Source of the DNA: Burkholderiaceae bacterium
Lineage (GTDB): Bacteria; Pseudomonadota; Gammaproteobacteria; Burkholderiales; Burkholderiaceae_C
Assembly: GCA_017992055.1 (NCBI GenBank)
Contig: JAGOPK010000006.1
Coordinates: 1 to 45,148 of the forward strand
DNA length: 45,148 bases
Reading direction: 5' to 3'
Shown here: positions 14,802-23,361 of the stretch, in pieces
Layout of the letters: each line of letters starts with the position of its first letter
Position numbering within the stretch: the stretch's first letter is position 1
Translations under genes and position numbers: made by a program
Notes under the pieces: generated by a model
The model's input: only the letters and a program-made list of their open reading frames with translations
The model's database searches: none
Told to the model about the DNA's origin: nothing

Positions 14802-16546
14802 ACCAGCCGCTGGATGCACAGATCGGCGAGGCCCTGGCCCTGGTGATCGACGGCAACACCGGCACGCGCCGCGCGCTGGCCAATATGCTGCGCGACTTCG
14901 GCGTCACGCGCATCGAGCAGACCGGCCGGCCGCAGGATGCGCGCGGCATGCTGGAAATCCGGCCGTTCGACATCGTGCTGTGCGAGCACCACTTTCCCGG
15001 CGAGCCGATGAACGGCCAGGAGCTGATGGACGATTTGCGCCAGGCCGGCGTGCTGCCGCTGTCCTGCGTGGTGGTGATGATCTCCGGCGAGGCCAACTAC
15101 GGCCATGTGGCCGAGGCCGCCGAGGTGGCGCTGGACGCCTACCTGCTGAAGCCGCACACCCCGGATGCGCTGCGTGTGCGCCTGCGCCAGGCGCGCGAGC
15201 GCAAGCGGGCGCTGGCCACGGTGTTCGAGCTGATCAACGAGCGCCAGTTCGAGAATGCCGCGGTGCAGGCCGAGGCCCTGGTCGATGCGCGTGGCCAGGT
15301 CTGGCTGCAGGCCGCGCGCATCGCCGCCGACCTGTGGCTGCGCCTGGGCCGGCCGGCCGACAGCGAGCGCCTGCTGGAGCTGGTGCTGCAGAACGGTGCG
15401 CTGCCCTGGGCGCGCCTGGGCCTGGCGCGCGCGCAGACCGAATCCGGCGCGGTGTTCCGTGCCCGGCGCACGCTGGAAAGCCTGATCACCGACCTGCCGG
15501 GCTATACCGATGCCTACGATGTGCTGGGCCGGGTGCTGTTCGAGCAGGGCGACGTGCCGGCGGCGCTGCAGGCCCTGGGCCAGGCCGCGCGCATCACGCC
15601 GCACAGCGTGGCCCGCCAGGTCAAGCTGGGCGTGATGCAGTTCTATTTTGGCGAGGCCGGCGATGCCGCGGCCTCGCTGGCCCAGGCGGTGCGGCTGGGT
15701 GCCAGCTCGCGCAGCTTCGACCTGCAGGGCCTGATGCTGCTGGCGGCGCTGCAGTTCGAGGCCGGTGATGCGCGCGGCCTGATGTCCTCGGTGGCGCTGC
15801 TCGAGCGCACCCTGGCCACCGCGCCCGAAAGCCCGCGCCTGCAGCGCTTTGCCAGTGTGCTGCAGGTGCTGCTGGCGCTGCTGGAGCGGCGCGTCGTCGA
15901 GGCCCTGGCGGCGATCCGCGCGATGGTCGACGAGATCGCCGAGCCCAGCTTCGACTTCGAGGCCGGCTGCAATCTGCTGATGCTGCTGGCGCGGCTGGAC
16001 AGCAAGGAGATCCACCTGCCCGAGCTGCCCGAGCAGGTGGGCCGGCTGGCCTCGCGCTTTGCCGTCAGCCGCGCCACCTGCGACCTGCTGTGCGCGGCGC
16101 TGCGGGCCGGCCACGAGCTGGTGCCCACGGTGCGCGCCGAATACGAGCGCATCAATGCCATCGCCCAGCAGGCCGTGGGCCACACCGTGGCCGGCGAGCC
16201 CGACCAGGCCGCCACGCTGCTGCTGGCCGGCGCCGAGCGCACGCTGAATGCCAAGCTGATGGACCTGGCGGCCAGCACCATCCAGCGCCACCGCGAGTCC
16301 ATCGCCGATGCCGATGGCCTGCAGCAGCGGCTGCAGGCGCTGAACGACACCTACCGCAGCTATGGCACGCAGCTGCGCGTGGCCCGCGTCGACGACCCGC
16401 GCACGCTGACCGGCGCCGCCCGGCCCGAGGCGGTGCCGCTGGACGGCGTGGATGCGGCAGTGGCTGCCGACCCGGCGGTCGATCCCGCGGTCGATCCGGC
16501 GGCCGTTGCCGCCGCCGGCGATGCAGCGGGTACAGTGGCTTCATGA
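14798..16546 (+). CDS. Response-regulator-like protein with TPR-type helical repeats and degenerate receiver
   Basis: A 582-residue cytoplasmic protein. Residues 12-130 are a CheY-like receiver, but the acidic pair at the end of strand 1 is reduced to D18 and the phospho-acceptor Asp position is Glu63 (FDIVLCEHHFP). The switch S96 (MISGEAN) and K118 (LLKP) remain. Residues about 150-480 are TPR-like helical repeats. The final 60 residues are Ala/Asp/Pro-rich, including VDPAVDPAAV. The start overlaps the upstream stop and its own stop overlaps rlmB by 4 bp. A scaffold or phosphorylation-independent signalling role is inferred; no output DNA-binding domain is present. Confidence 0.8.
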   Translation: MNQPLDAQIGEALALVIDGNTGTRRALANMLRDFGVTRIEQTGRPQDARGMLEIRPFDIVLCEHHFPGEPMNGQELMDDLRQAGVLPLSCVVVMISGEANYGHVAEAAEVALDAYLLKPHTPDALRVRLRQARERKRALATVFELINERQFENAAVQAEALVDARGQVWLQAARIAADLWLRLGRPADSERLLELVLQNGALPWARLGLARAQTESGAVFRARRTLESLITDLPGYTDAYDVLGRVLFEQGDVPAALQALGQAARITPHSVARQVKLGVMQFYFGEAGDAAASLAQAVRLGASSRSFDLQGLMLLAALQFEAGDARGLMSSVALLERTLATAPESPRLQRFASVLQVLLALLERRVVEALAAIRAMVDEIAEPSFDFEAGCNLLMLLARLDSKEIHLPELPEQVGRLASRFAVSRATCDLLCAALRAGHELVPTVRAEYERINAIAQQAVGHTVAGEPDQAATLLLAGAERTLNAKLMDLAASTIQRHRESIADADGLQQRLQALNDTYRSYGTQLRVARVDDPRTLTGAARPEAVPLDGVDAAVAADPAVDPAVDPAAVAAAGDAAGTVAS

Positions 16547-17289
16547 GCGCCCAGGTCCTGTTCGGCTTCCATGCCGTCACCGTGCGGTTGAAGACCGCCC
16601 CCCAGTCCATCGTCGAGATCCACGTCGATGCCACGCGGCGCGATGCGCGCATGCGCCAGTTCGTCGAGCGGGCCCAGGCCGCCGGCGCCAAGATCGTCGA
16701 CAGCGACGACCAGCGCCTGATCCGCCTGGCCGGCAGCCCGCGCCACCAGGGCGTGGTGGCGCGTGTCACGCCGGTGGCGCGCAGCCATTCGCTGGACGAT
16801 GTGCTCGACCAGGTGGAAGGCGCGCCGCTGGTGCTGGCGCTGGACGGCGTGACCGATCCGCACAACCTGGGCGCGGTGCTGCGCGTGGCCGATGGGGCCG
16901 GCGCCCATGCGGTGGTGGCGCCCAAGGACCATGCGGTGGGCCTGAACGCCACCGTGGCCAAGGTGGCCTCGGGCGCGGCCGAGACCATGCCCTATCTGAT
17001 GGTCACCAATCTGGCGCGGTCCCTGAACGAGCTGAAGGAGCGCGACATCCGCATCATCGGCCTGTCCGACGATGCCGAGCGCACGCTGTACGACCTGGAC
17101 CTCAGCGGCCCGGTGTGCCTGGTGCTGGGCGCCGAAGGCCCGGGCATGCGCCAGCTCACGCGCAAGACCTGCGACGAGCTGGTCAGCATCCCGATGAGCG
17201 GCGCGGTGGAAAGCCTCAACGTCTCGGTGGCTGCCGGCGTGTGCCTGTACGAGGCCTTGCGCCAGCGGCGCGGGCAGGGCGAGGCCTGA
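16543..17289 (+). CDS. rlmB: 23S rRNA (guanosine-2251-2'-O)-methyltransferase RlmB
   Basis: A 248-residue SPOUT-class methyltransferase that modifies G2251 in the ribosomal P-loop using S-adenosylmethionine. The N-terminal substrate-binding domain spans about residues 5-80. The knotted SPOUT domain carries DGVTDPHNLGAVLR (101-114), LVLGAEGPGM (193-202) and IPMSGAVESLNVSVA (216-230), the three family motifs. The ATG overlaps the stop of the receiver/TPR gene by 4 bp, so the two may be co-translated. Length fits the family (about 245). Confidence 0.94.
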   Translation: MSAQVLFGFHAVTVRLKTAPQSIVEIHVDATRRDARMRQFVERAQAAGAKIVDSDDQRLIRLAGSPRHQGVVARVTPVARSHSLDDVLDQVEGAPLVLALDGVTDPHNLGAVLRVADGAGAHAVVAPKDHAVGLNATVAKVASGAAETMPYLMVTNLARSLNELKERDIRIIGLSDDAERTLYDLDLSGPVCLVLGAEGPGMRQLTRKTCDELVSIPMSGAVESLNVSVAAGVCLYEALRQRRGQGEA

Positions 17290-17345
17290 ACCTGGCCTGA
17301 GCGCGTCGATACACTGCGGTCCACCTCTTCCGACCGAGCCGCGCC

Positions 17346-17987
17346 ATGCCCGTCTTCGCCGTCCAACACCCCCTCGTGCGTCACAAGATCGGCCTGCTGC
17401 GCGAGGCCGACATCTCGACCAAGAAGTTCCGCGAGCTGACGCATGAGCTGGCGCGCCTGCTGGCCTACGAGGCCACGGCCGACTTCCCGCTGGAAAAGAC
17501 CACCATCGATTGCTGGAGCGGCCCGACCGAGATCGAGCAGATCGCCGGCCGCAAGGTCACCGTGGTGCCCATCCTGCGCGCCGGCCTGGGCATGCTCGAC
17601 GGCGTGCTGGACCTGGTGCCCAATGCCAAGGTCAGCGTGGTCGGCCTGGCGCGCGACCATGAGACGCTGCAGCCGGTCAACTACTTCGAGAAGTTCGTCG
17701 GCCAGCTGGAAGAGCGCACGGCCATCATCATCGACCCGATGCTGGCCACCGCCGGCTCGATGATCGCCACGGTCGATCTGCTCAAGGCCCGCGGCTGCAA
17801 GGACATTCGCGCCCTGGTGCTGGTGGCCGCGCCCGAGGGCATTGCCGCGCTCAACGCCGCCCATCCCGACGTGCGCTGCTGGACCGCGGCCATCGACAGC
17901 CACCTCAACGAGATCGGCTACATCATCCCGGGCCTGGGCGACGCCGGCGACAAGATCTTCGGCACCAAGGACGAGGCCACGCGCTGA
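17346..17987 (+). CDS. upp: Uracil phosphoribosyltransferase
   Basis: A 213-residue pyrimidine-salvage enzyme converting uracil and PRPP to UMP. The PRPP loop is [11 protein letters not shown] (128-138). [11 protein letters not shown] (73-83) and the C-terminal uracil-binding [13 protein letters not shown] are intact. Length and motifs are typical of bacterial Upp. It stands 56 bp after rlmB and 2 bp before an MFS transporter gene, which is probably co-transcribed. Confidence 0.97.
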   Translation: MPVFAVQHPLVRHKIGLLREADISTKKFRELTHELARLLAYEATADFPLEKTTIDCWSGPTEIEQIAGRKVTVVPILRAGLGMLDGVLDLVPNAKVSVVGLARDHETLQPVNYFEKFVGQLEERTAIIIDPMLATAGSMIATVDLLKARGCKDIRALVLVAAPEGIAALNAAHPDVRCWTAAIDSHLNEIGYIIPGLGDAGDKIFGTKDEATR

Positions 17988-17989
17988 GC

Positions 17990-19237
17990 ATGGCAGGAGC
18001 GGGTCCGGCCGCTGCGCCGGTGGCGGCCACGGCGTCGGCCACGCGCAGCCTGGTGGCGCTGTTTGCCGCCACGGGGGTCGAGCTGACTTCGATCTTCGTC
18101 TTCGGTCCGCTCTTGCTGATCGAGCTGAAGGCGCGCGGCCTGGGCAGCACCGCCGCCGGCGCCTTTGCCGCGCTGGGCTGGATTGGCGTGCTGGTGGCCA
18201 CGCCGTTCGCCTCGCGCCTGGTGCGCCGCCTGGGCACGGCGCGGGCCCTGCTGGTCAGCGGCGGCGTGCCGGTGCTGACCATCACCGGCATCCAGCTCAG
18301 CGACAGCGTGCCGCTGTGGGCCCTGCTGAACACCATCTCCGGCATGGCCGGCGCGCTGCGCTGGGTGCTCAGCGAGGCCCTGGTGGCCAAGCTGGCGCCG
18401 CCGCACCGGCGCGGCCGGCTGATGGGCTGGTTCTCGACCATGATCGGCGGCACCTTCATGCTCGGCCCGGCCCTGCTGGCGGCGGTGCTGGCGCGCGGCT
18501 GGACGCCGCACCAGGCTGGCTGGCTGGCGCTGGGCCTGGCCGTGCTGGGTCTGCTGCTGCTGGCCGGCGTGCGCGCGCCCGAGCTGGCCGCGGCGCCGGC
18601 CGCCACCGCTGGCGACACCGCGCCCAAGGCCGGCCTGGGCCTGGCCCTGCGTGCCGCGCCGGTGGTGATGGTCACCGGCCTGGTGGGTGGCTTCTTCGAG
18701 GCCGGACTGTCCGGCGCACTGCCGCTGTGGGGCCTGGCCCTGGGCTGGACCGAGGCCGCCGCGGCCCTGCTGGTGACGGTGTCGGGCCTGGGCAGCACGC
18801 TGGCGGCGGCGCCGGTGGGCGAACTGGCCGACCGCTGGCCGCGCGAGCGGCTGCGCCGCATCGGCGTGGCCCTGTGCCTGGGCGGGGCGCTGCTGGTGCC
18901 GGCGGTGTCGGCCGGTGGGCTGGGCGGGGGCGGCACCTGGGCCTGGCTGATCTGGCCCATCGTCGCGCTGTGGGGCGCGGCCGGCGCCGGCCTGTATACG
19001 CTGGCGATGACCGAGATCGGCCACCAGTATGCCGACGGGGCCGCCCACGACCAGGCGCCGGGCGGCGGCCTGGTCGATGCCACGGCGGTGCTGGTCACCG
19101 CCTACACGCTGGGCGGCGTGCTGGCACCGGCGGTGGCCGGGCTGATGCTGGACCTGGCGCCACGCTGGGGCCTGGCCGCGGCGCTGGCCGTGGTGGCCCT
19201 GGTCGGCTTCTGGCGACCGTCCGTCGCACGGCGCTAG
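17990..19237 (+). CDS. MFS transporter
   Basis: A 415-residue inner-membrane protein with about 12 hydrophobic helices arranged as two six-helix halves separated by a cytoplasmic loop near residues 200-215. RRLGTARAL in loop 2-3 and PHRRGRLMGWF near helix 5 fit sugar/drug-type MFS carriers. It starts 2 bp after upp. Co-transcription with upp might suggest nucleobase or nucleoside traffic, but the sequence does not show the substrate. The C-terminal half contains Gly-rich helices. Confidence 0.85.
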   Translation: MAGAGPAAAPVAATASATRSLVALFAATGVELTSIFVFGPLLLIELKARGLGSTAAGAFAALGWIGVLVATPFASRLVRRLGTARALLVSGGVPVLTITGIQLSDSVPLWALLNTISGMAGALRWVLSEALVAKLAPPHRRGRLMGWFSTMIGGTFMLGPALLAAVLARGWTPHQAGWLALGLAVLGLLLLAGVRAPELAAAPAATAGDTAPKAGLGLALRAAPVVMVTGLVGGFFEAGLSGALPLWGLALGWTEAAAALLVTVSGLGSTLAAAPVGELADRWPRERLRRIGVALCLGGALLVPAVSAGGLGGGGTWAWLIWPIVALWGAAGAGLYTLAMTEIGHQYADGAAHDQAPGGGLVDATAVLVTAYTLGGVLAPAVAGLMLDLAPRWGLAAALAVVALVGFWRPSVARR

Positions 19238-19306
19238 CGGCGCCACGCGGCTTGGTTACCATCGCGCCCGTTTCAATCTTCAACTTGCTTCAGGAGCACA
19301 CCCGCC

Positions 19307-20125
19307 ATGGCCATGGATGTCGTCGACTACGAGATCAAGGGCTCGGAAATGCAGTTTGTCGAGGTCGAGCTCGACCCCGGCGAGGCCGCGGTCGGCGAGG
19401 CCGGCAGCCTGTTCTTCATGGATGCCGGCATCGGCATGGACACCGTCTTCGGCGACGGCAGCAACCAGGGGGGTGGCGGCTTCTTCGGCAAGCTGCTGGG
19501 CGCGGGCAAGCGGCTGATCACCGGCGAGTCGCTGTTCACCACCGTCTACACCAACCAGGCGCCGCAGAAGCAGCGCGTGGCCTTCGGCGCGCCCTATCCG
19601 GGCAAGATCATCCCGATGGACCTGCGCCAGCTGGGCGGCATGCTGGTGTGCCAGAAGGACAGCTTTCTGTGCGCGGCGCGCGGCGTCTCGCTGGGCATCT
19701 ATTTCCAGCAGAAGCTGTCTGTAGGCTTCTTCGGCGGCGAGGGTTTCATCATGCAGAAGCTCGAAGGTGACGGCCTGGCCTTCGTGCATGCCGGCGGCAC
19801 CGTGGTCAAGCGCGAGCTGCAGCCCGGCCAGACGCTGATGGTGGACACCGGCTGCGTGGTCGCCTTCACGCCCAACGTCAATTTCGAGATCCAGTACGTC
19901 GGCAAGATCAAGACCGCGCTGTTCGGTGGCGAGGGCCTGTTCTTCGCCAAGCTCAGCGGCCCGGGCACGGTGTGGCTGCAAAGCCTGCCGTTCAGCCGCC
20001 TGGCCAGCCGCGTGTTTGCCGCCGCGCCGCAGAATGGCGGCTCGCGCGAGCAGGGCTCGGTGCTGACCGGCGTGGCCGGCGGCGGCCTGCTGGGCGGCAT
20101 CCTGGGCGGTGGCGACGACGATTGA
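19307..20125 (+). CDS. TIGR00266/AIM24-family protein
   Basis: A 272-residue protein built of beta-rich repeats with Gly-rich turns ([47 protein letters not shown]), characteristic of the AIM24/TIGR00266 family of unknown biochemical role. The C-terminus is Gly-rich and ends in Asp residues. A good ribosome binding site (CAGGAG) precedes ATG 19307. No signal peptide. It is followed by 103 bp with no gene, containing a small inverted repeat (GTGGC/GCCAC). Confidence 0.88.
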   Translation: MAMDVVDYEIKGSEMQFVEVELDPGEAAVGEAGSLFFMDAGIGMDTVFGDGSNQGGGGFFGKLLGAGKRLITGESLFTTVYTNQAPQKQRVAFGAPYPGKIIPMDLRQLGGMLVCQKDSFLCAARGVSLGIYFQQKLSVGFFGGEGFIMQKLEGDGLAFVHAGGTVVKRELQPGQTLMVDTGCVVAFTPNVNFEIQYVGKIKTALFGGEGLFFAKLSGPGTVWLQSLPFSRLASRVFAAAPQNGGSREQGSVLTGVAGGGLLGGILGGGDDD

Positions 20126-20228
20126 GCCGGAAGTGATCGTGGCTTGATCGACGACAAGGCAGTGTGGCGGCCCGGTCTGCCACCTGCCCTTTACACTTGC
20201 GGGTTGCCCTGAAGCCTGCCGCCCTGTC

Positions 20229-21284
20229 GTGATCCTGCTGCCTCCCGCCGGTGTCGCCCGGCGCCAACTCCTGTCCCTGGGCCTGCGGGCCGCCGTGGCT
20301 CCGGCCATGCTTGCGTCCCCGCTGGCCCGAGCCGACGGTCTGGGCGCCAAGCCTGGCGCAGCGCGGCGGCCGATCTTCGTGCTCAATTCGCTGGACGCCA
20401 ACGTCAGCGTCATCGATCCGCAGACCTGGACCGAGCGCCGCCGCATCCCCACCGGCAAGGAGCCGCACCACCTGTACCTGACGCCGGACGAGAAGAGCCT
20501 GATCGTCGCCAATGCGCTGTCGGACACGCTGACCTTCATCGACCCGGTCACGGCCGAGGTGCAGCGTGTGCTGGACGGCATCGTCGATCCCTACCAGCTG
20601 CGCTTCTCGCCGGACATGAAGTGGTTCGTCACCGCCGCCAACCGGCTGGACCATGTGGACATCTACCGCTGGGTGCCCGCCGACACGGCCCAGCCGCTGA
20701 AGCTGGCCAAGCGCATCGCCGCGCCCAAGACGCCCAGCCATCTGTTCATCGACAACCGCAGCAGCACGGTCTACGTGTCGCTGCAGGACAGCGACGAGCT
20801 GATGGCCATCGACCTGGCCACCCAGGCGCCGCGATGGAAGATCAAGGTCGGCAAGATGCCGGCCGACGTCTACCTGTCGCCCGACGACAAGCGGCTGTTC
20901 GTCGGCCTCACCGGCGACAAGGTGGTCGAGGTCTACGACGTCACGCAGTCGCCGGGCAAGCTGATCGAGCGCATCGTCACCGGCGAGGGCGCGCATGCCT
21001 TCCGCGCCCGCGGCGACGGCCGGCAGCTGCTGGTCAGCAACCGCGTGGCCAATACGCTGAGCCTGATCGACGTGCAGACGCTGAAGGTGCTGGCCACGCT
21101 GCCCGGTCCCAGCGGCCCCGATTGCATGGACCTGCTGGCCGATGGCCGCACCCTGCTGCTCAGCTCGCGCTGGGCCGGCAAGATGAGCGTGATCGACCTG
21201 GAGACGCGCCAGGTGCTGCGCCAGGTGAAGGTCGGCCGCTCGCCGCATGGCATCTGGACCCTGGACCATGCGCCTCGGCGCTAG
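20229..21284 (+). CDS. YVTN beta-propeller protein, exported
   Basis: A 351-residue protein from GTG 20229 with a twin-Arg-like signal region (R11-R12-Q-L-L-S-L, then a hydrophobic stretch to about residue 34), suggesting Tat export. The mature part consists of about seven 40-residue YVTN/NHL-type blades: repeated VIDP-T, then (L/F)xxD(G/D)KxL or similar, then V-NxxSDTL. Such propellers act as binding scaffolds or in quinoprotein and nitrous oxide systems. Here the next gene is a polysaccharide deacetylase whose start overlaps by 17 bp, hinting at a cell-envelope job. The start codon lacks a clear ribosome binding site. Confidence 0.8.
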   Translation: MILLPPAGVARRQLLSLGLRAAVAPAMLASPLARADGLGAKPGAARRPIFVLNSLDANVSVIDPQTWTERRRIPTGKEPHHLYLTPDEKSLIVANALSDTLTFIDPVTAEVQRVLDGIVDPYQLRFSPDMKWFVTAANRLDHVDIYRWVPADTAQPLKLAKRIAAPKTPSHLFIDNRSSTVYVSLQDSDELMAIDLATQAPRWKIKVGKMPADVYLSPDDKRLFVGLTGDKVVEVYDVTQSPGKLIERIVTGEGAHAFRARGDGRQLLVSNRVANTLSLIDVQTLKVLATLPGPSGPDCMDLLADGRTLLLSSRWAGKMSVIDLETRQVLRQVKVGRSPHGIWTLDHAPRR

Positions 21285-22044
21285 CGCCAGCACCGCCCTT
21301 GGCCTGGTGCTGGCCGTGTCCAGCGCCGCTGCGGCGCCGGCCTGCGCCAAGCCGGTCTACCTGAGCTTCGACACCGGCCACATGGGCGTGGCCGAGCTGG
21401 TGGCCCAGGTGCTCAGGCGCCAGCAGGTCAAGGCCACCTTCTTCCTGGCCAACGAACGCACCCAGACCGGCGGCGCCAGCCTGGACGAGCAATGGGCGCC
21501 GTGGTGGCGCGAGCGCGCGGCCGAGGGCCATGCCTTCGGCTCGCACACCTGGGACCATGGCAGCTGGCTGGCCGACCGGCCCGACGGCCGCTTTGATCTG
21601 CGGCCCAGCCAAGGCCCGCAGGCCGGCCAGCGCCTCACCGTGGACGCCGCCGCCTACTGCGCCGAACTGCAGCGCCCGGCGCAGCGCTTCCAGGCCATCA
21701 CCGGCCAGGCCATGTCGCGCTGGTTCCGTGCGCCGGGCGGCAAGACCTCGCCGGCCCTGCTGGCGGCGGCCCGGTCCTGCGGCTGGACCCATGTCGGCTG
21801 GAGCCCGGCCGGCTTCCTGGGCGACGAGTTGCCCAGCGAGCGCTTTCCCAATCAACGGCTGCTGGCCCAGGCCCTGCGCGACATCCGGCCCGGCGACATC
21901 CTGGTGGCCCACCTGGGCATCTGGTCGCGCCGCGAGCCCTGGGCGCCGGCGGTGCTGGAGCCGCTGATCGAGGGCCTGAAGGCGCGGGGCTTCTGCTTTG
22001 CCACGCTGCGCGAGCATCCGCAGCTGGGCCCGGCGGGCGGATAG
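21268..22044 (+). CDS. Polysaccharide deacetylase (NodB fold), exported
   Basis: A 258-residue protein with a signal peptide (about residues 1-23) and a NodB homology domain. Motif 1 reads YLSFDTGH (31-38), so the usual second Asp (a metal ligand) is Thr. Motif 2 HTWDH (93-97) and the Arg/Pro motif RAPGGK are present. It would remove acetyl groups from a periplasmic or secreted glycan. ATG 21268 is used; an upstream ATG at 21247 lies deeper inside the propeller gene. The overlap with the propeller suggests coupled expression. Confidence 0.85.
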   Translation: MRLGASASTALGLVLAVSSAAAAPACAKPVYLSFDTGHMGVAELVAQVLRRQQVKATFFLANERTQTGGASLDEQWAPWWRERAAEGHAFGSHTWDHGSWLADRPDGRFDLRPSQGPQAGQRLTVDAAAYCAELQRPAQRFQAITGQAMSRWFRAPGGKTSPALLAAARSCGWTHVGWSPAGFLGDELPSERFPNQRLLAQALRDIRPGDILVAHLGIWSRREPWAPAVLEPLIEGLKARGFCFATLREHPQLGPAGG

Positions 22045-22053
22045 AACACGGCC

Positions 22054-23031
22054 ATGGACTGGATCACCGACCGCTTCGAGCAGGCCCAGCTGTGGCTGTT
22101 CGAGACCTGGCTGCAGCCGCTGATGTTCCACGCCGGGCTGGGCAATCTGCTGGCCGACGGCCACCGCGCCACCGGCTGGCTGCTGGTCGGCCTGCTGCAG
22201 CTGGCGGTGATGCTGGCGGTGTTTCGCACGCTGGAGCGCTGGCGTCCGGCCGAGGCCGTGGTCGACCGTGCCGCGGTGCGCACCGACATCGTCTACACGC
22301 TGATCCACCGCCTGGGCCTGTTCCGCGTGGCGCTGTTCTTCGCCATCGACCCGCTGTGGGACCTGCTGCGCGGCTGGCTGGGCCTGCACGGCATGGGCGG
22401 CCTGGAGCTGGACCGGTTGTGGCCGGGCGTCACCGACCAGGCCTGGGTCAGCTTCCTGATCTACCTGCTGGTGTTCGACGCGGTGGACTATGTGTACCAC
22501 CGCGTGCAGCACCGGCTGGACTGGTGGTGGCAGCTGCATGCGGTGCACCACAGCCAGCGCCAGATGACGATGTGGAGCGACAACCGCAACCACCTGGCCG
22601 ACGACCTGCTGCGCGACAGCGTGTTTGCGCTGCTGGGCATCGCCATCGGCGTGGCGCCGGCGCAGTTCATCGCCCTGGTGGCGGTGACGCAGCTGGTCGA
22701 GAGCCTGTCGCATGCCAACACCCGGCTGGACTTCGGCCCGCTGCTGAGCCGGCTGATCGTCAGCCCGCGCTACCACCGCACCCACCATGCCATCGGCATC
22801 GGCCACGAGGCCAGCGGCCCGCGCGGTGGTGCGGGCACGCTGGGCGGCTGCAATTTCGCGGTGCTGTTCCCGATCTGGGACATGCTGGGCGGCACGGCGC
22901 GCTTCGATGCACCAGCATCGCGCATCGCCCCCACCGGCATCCGCGACCAGCTCGAAGGCCGCGACTACGGCCACGGCTTCTGGGCCCAGCAGTGGCTGGG
23001 CCTGCGCCGGCTGTTCGACCGCGACGCCTGA
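22054..23031 (+). CDS. Sterol desaturase/fatty acid hydroxylase-family membrane protein
   Basis: A 325-residue integral membrane di-iron enzyme. The His clusters are H149-x3-H153, H162-x2-H165-H166, H220 and H241-x2-H244-H245, the fatty acid hydroxylase pattern, embedded among about four membrane segments. It starts 9 bp after the deacetylase stop and may share its transcript. The substrate (lipid or sterol-like) is not evident. Confidence 0.88.
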   Translation: MDWITDRFEQAQLWLFETWLQPLMFHAGLGNLLADGHRATGWLLVGLLQLAVMLAVFRTLERWRPAEAVVDRAAVRTDIVYTLIHRLGLFRVALFFAIDPLWDLLRGWLGLHGMGGLELDRLWPGVTDQAWVSFLIYLLVFDAVDYVYHRVQHRLDWWWQLHAVHHSQRQMTMWSDNRNHLADDLLRDSVFALLGIAIGVAPAQFIALVAVTQLVESLSHANTRLDFGPLLSRLIVSPRYHRTHHAIGIGHEASGPRGGAGTLGGCNFAVLFPIWDMLGGTARFDAPASRIAPTGIRDQLEGRDYGHGFWAQQWLGLRRLFDRDA

Positions 23032-23032
23032 A

Positions 23033-23048
23033 CGGGCCTTCCGGCCCG
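23033..23048 (+). terminator. Hairpin after the hydroxylase gene
   Basis: CGGGCC-TTCC-GGCCCG is a perfect 6-bp stem with a tetraloop immediately after the stop codon. It lacks a T-tract, so it may only be a transcript-end stabiliser. Confidence 0.35.
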
Positions 23049-23361
23049 CGGCCCATCCCCCTCGATCACGGGGGTGGTGGCGACCGTCCCAGGCCGTGGC
23101 CCATGCGCCAAGTGCTTGTCTTTACAAGCGATTCACTATTCCGTCATCCCACCATCACTTTCGGGGGCGGGCTTGCCCGGGGTGAACTCGGCGCTCTACT
23201 TGCTTAGCCTTCCCGGTCTTGGCGTGACGGATTGCACCCAAGGGGCCGGTGCGATGCACCGCAAACCCTGGACAGACTGCCGCGCACAGGTCAGGGGCCG
23301 CTTCATGAGAGCGGTCCGATTCGCTACCCATCCACTCCATAGAAGGACGGAGTCACAGACC
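23049..23361 (+). promoter_or_regulatory. Long upstream region of the PEP-CTERM protease gene with several hairpins
   Basis: About 310 bases without a convincing gene. It contains inverted repeats at 23114-23129 (GCTTGT/ACAAGC), 23248-23260 (GGTGC/GCACC) and 23295-23317 (8-bp stem around CCGCT/AGCGG). The layout suggests a structured leader ahead of the ATG at 23362. A sigma-54-like TGGC...TTGC pair near 23220 has the wrong spacing and was rejected. Confidence 0.35.

Noticed and set aside
16090-16542. N-terminal extension of RlmB
   Set aside because: The frame upstream of 16543 is an Arg/Gly-rich shadow of the receiver/TPR gene; RlmB family proteins begin at the chosen ATG.
23219-23236. Sigma-54-like promoter TGGC...TTGC before the PEP-CTERM protease
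   Set aside because: The GG and GC elements are separated by 11 bases rather than 10, and the first half lacks the CAC of the consensus.
23248-23317. Possible c-di-GMP riboswitch in the leader of the PEP-CTERM protease
   Set aside because: A GCAAACC segment is present, but the other conserved core segments and the two-helix arrangement are not recognisable.
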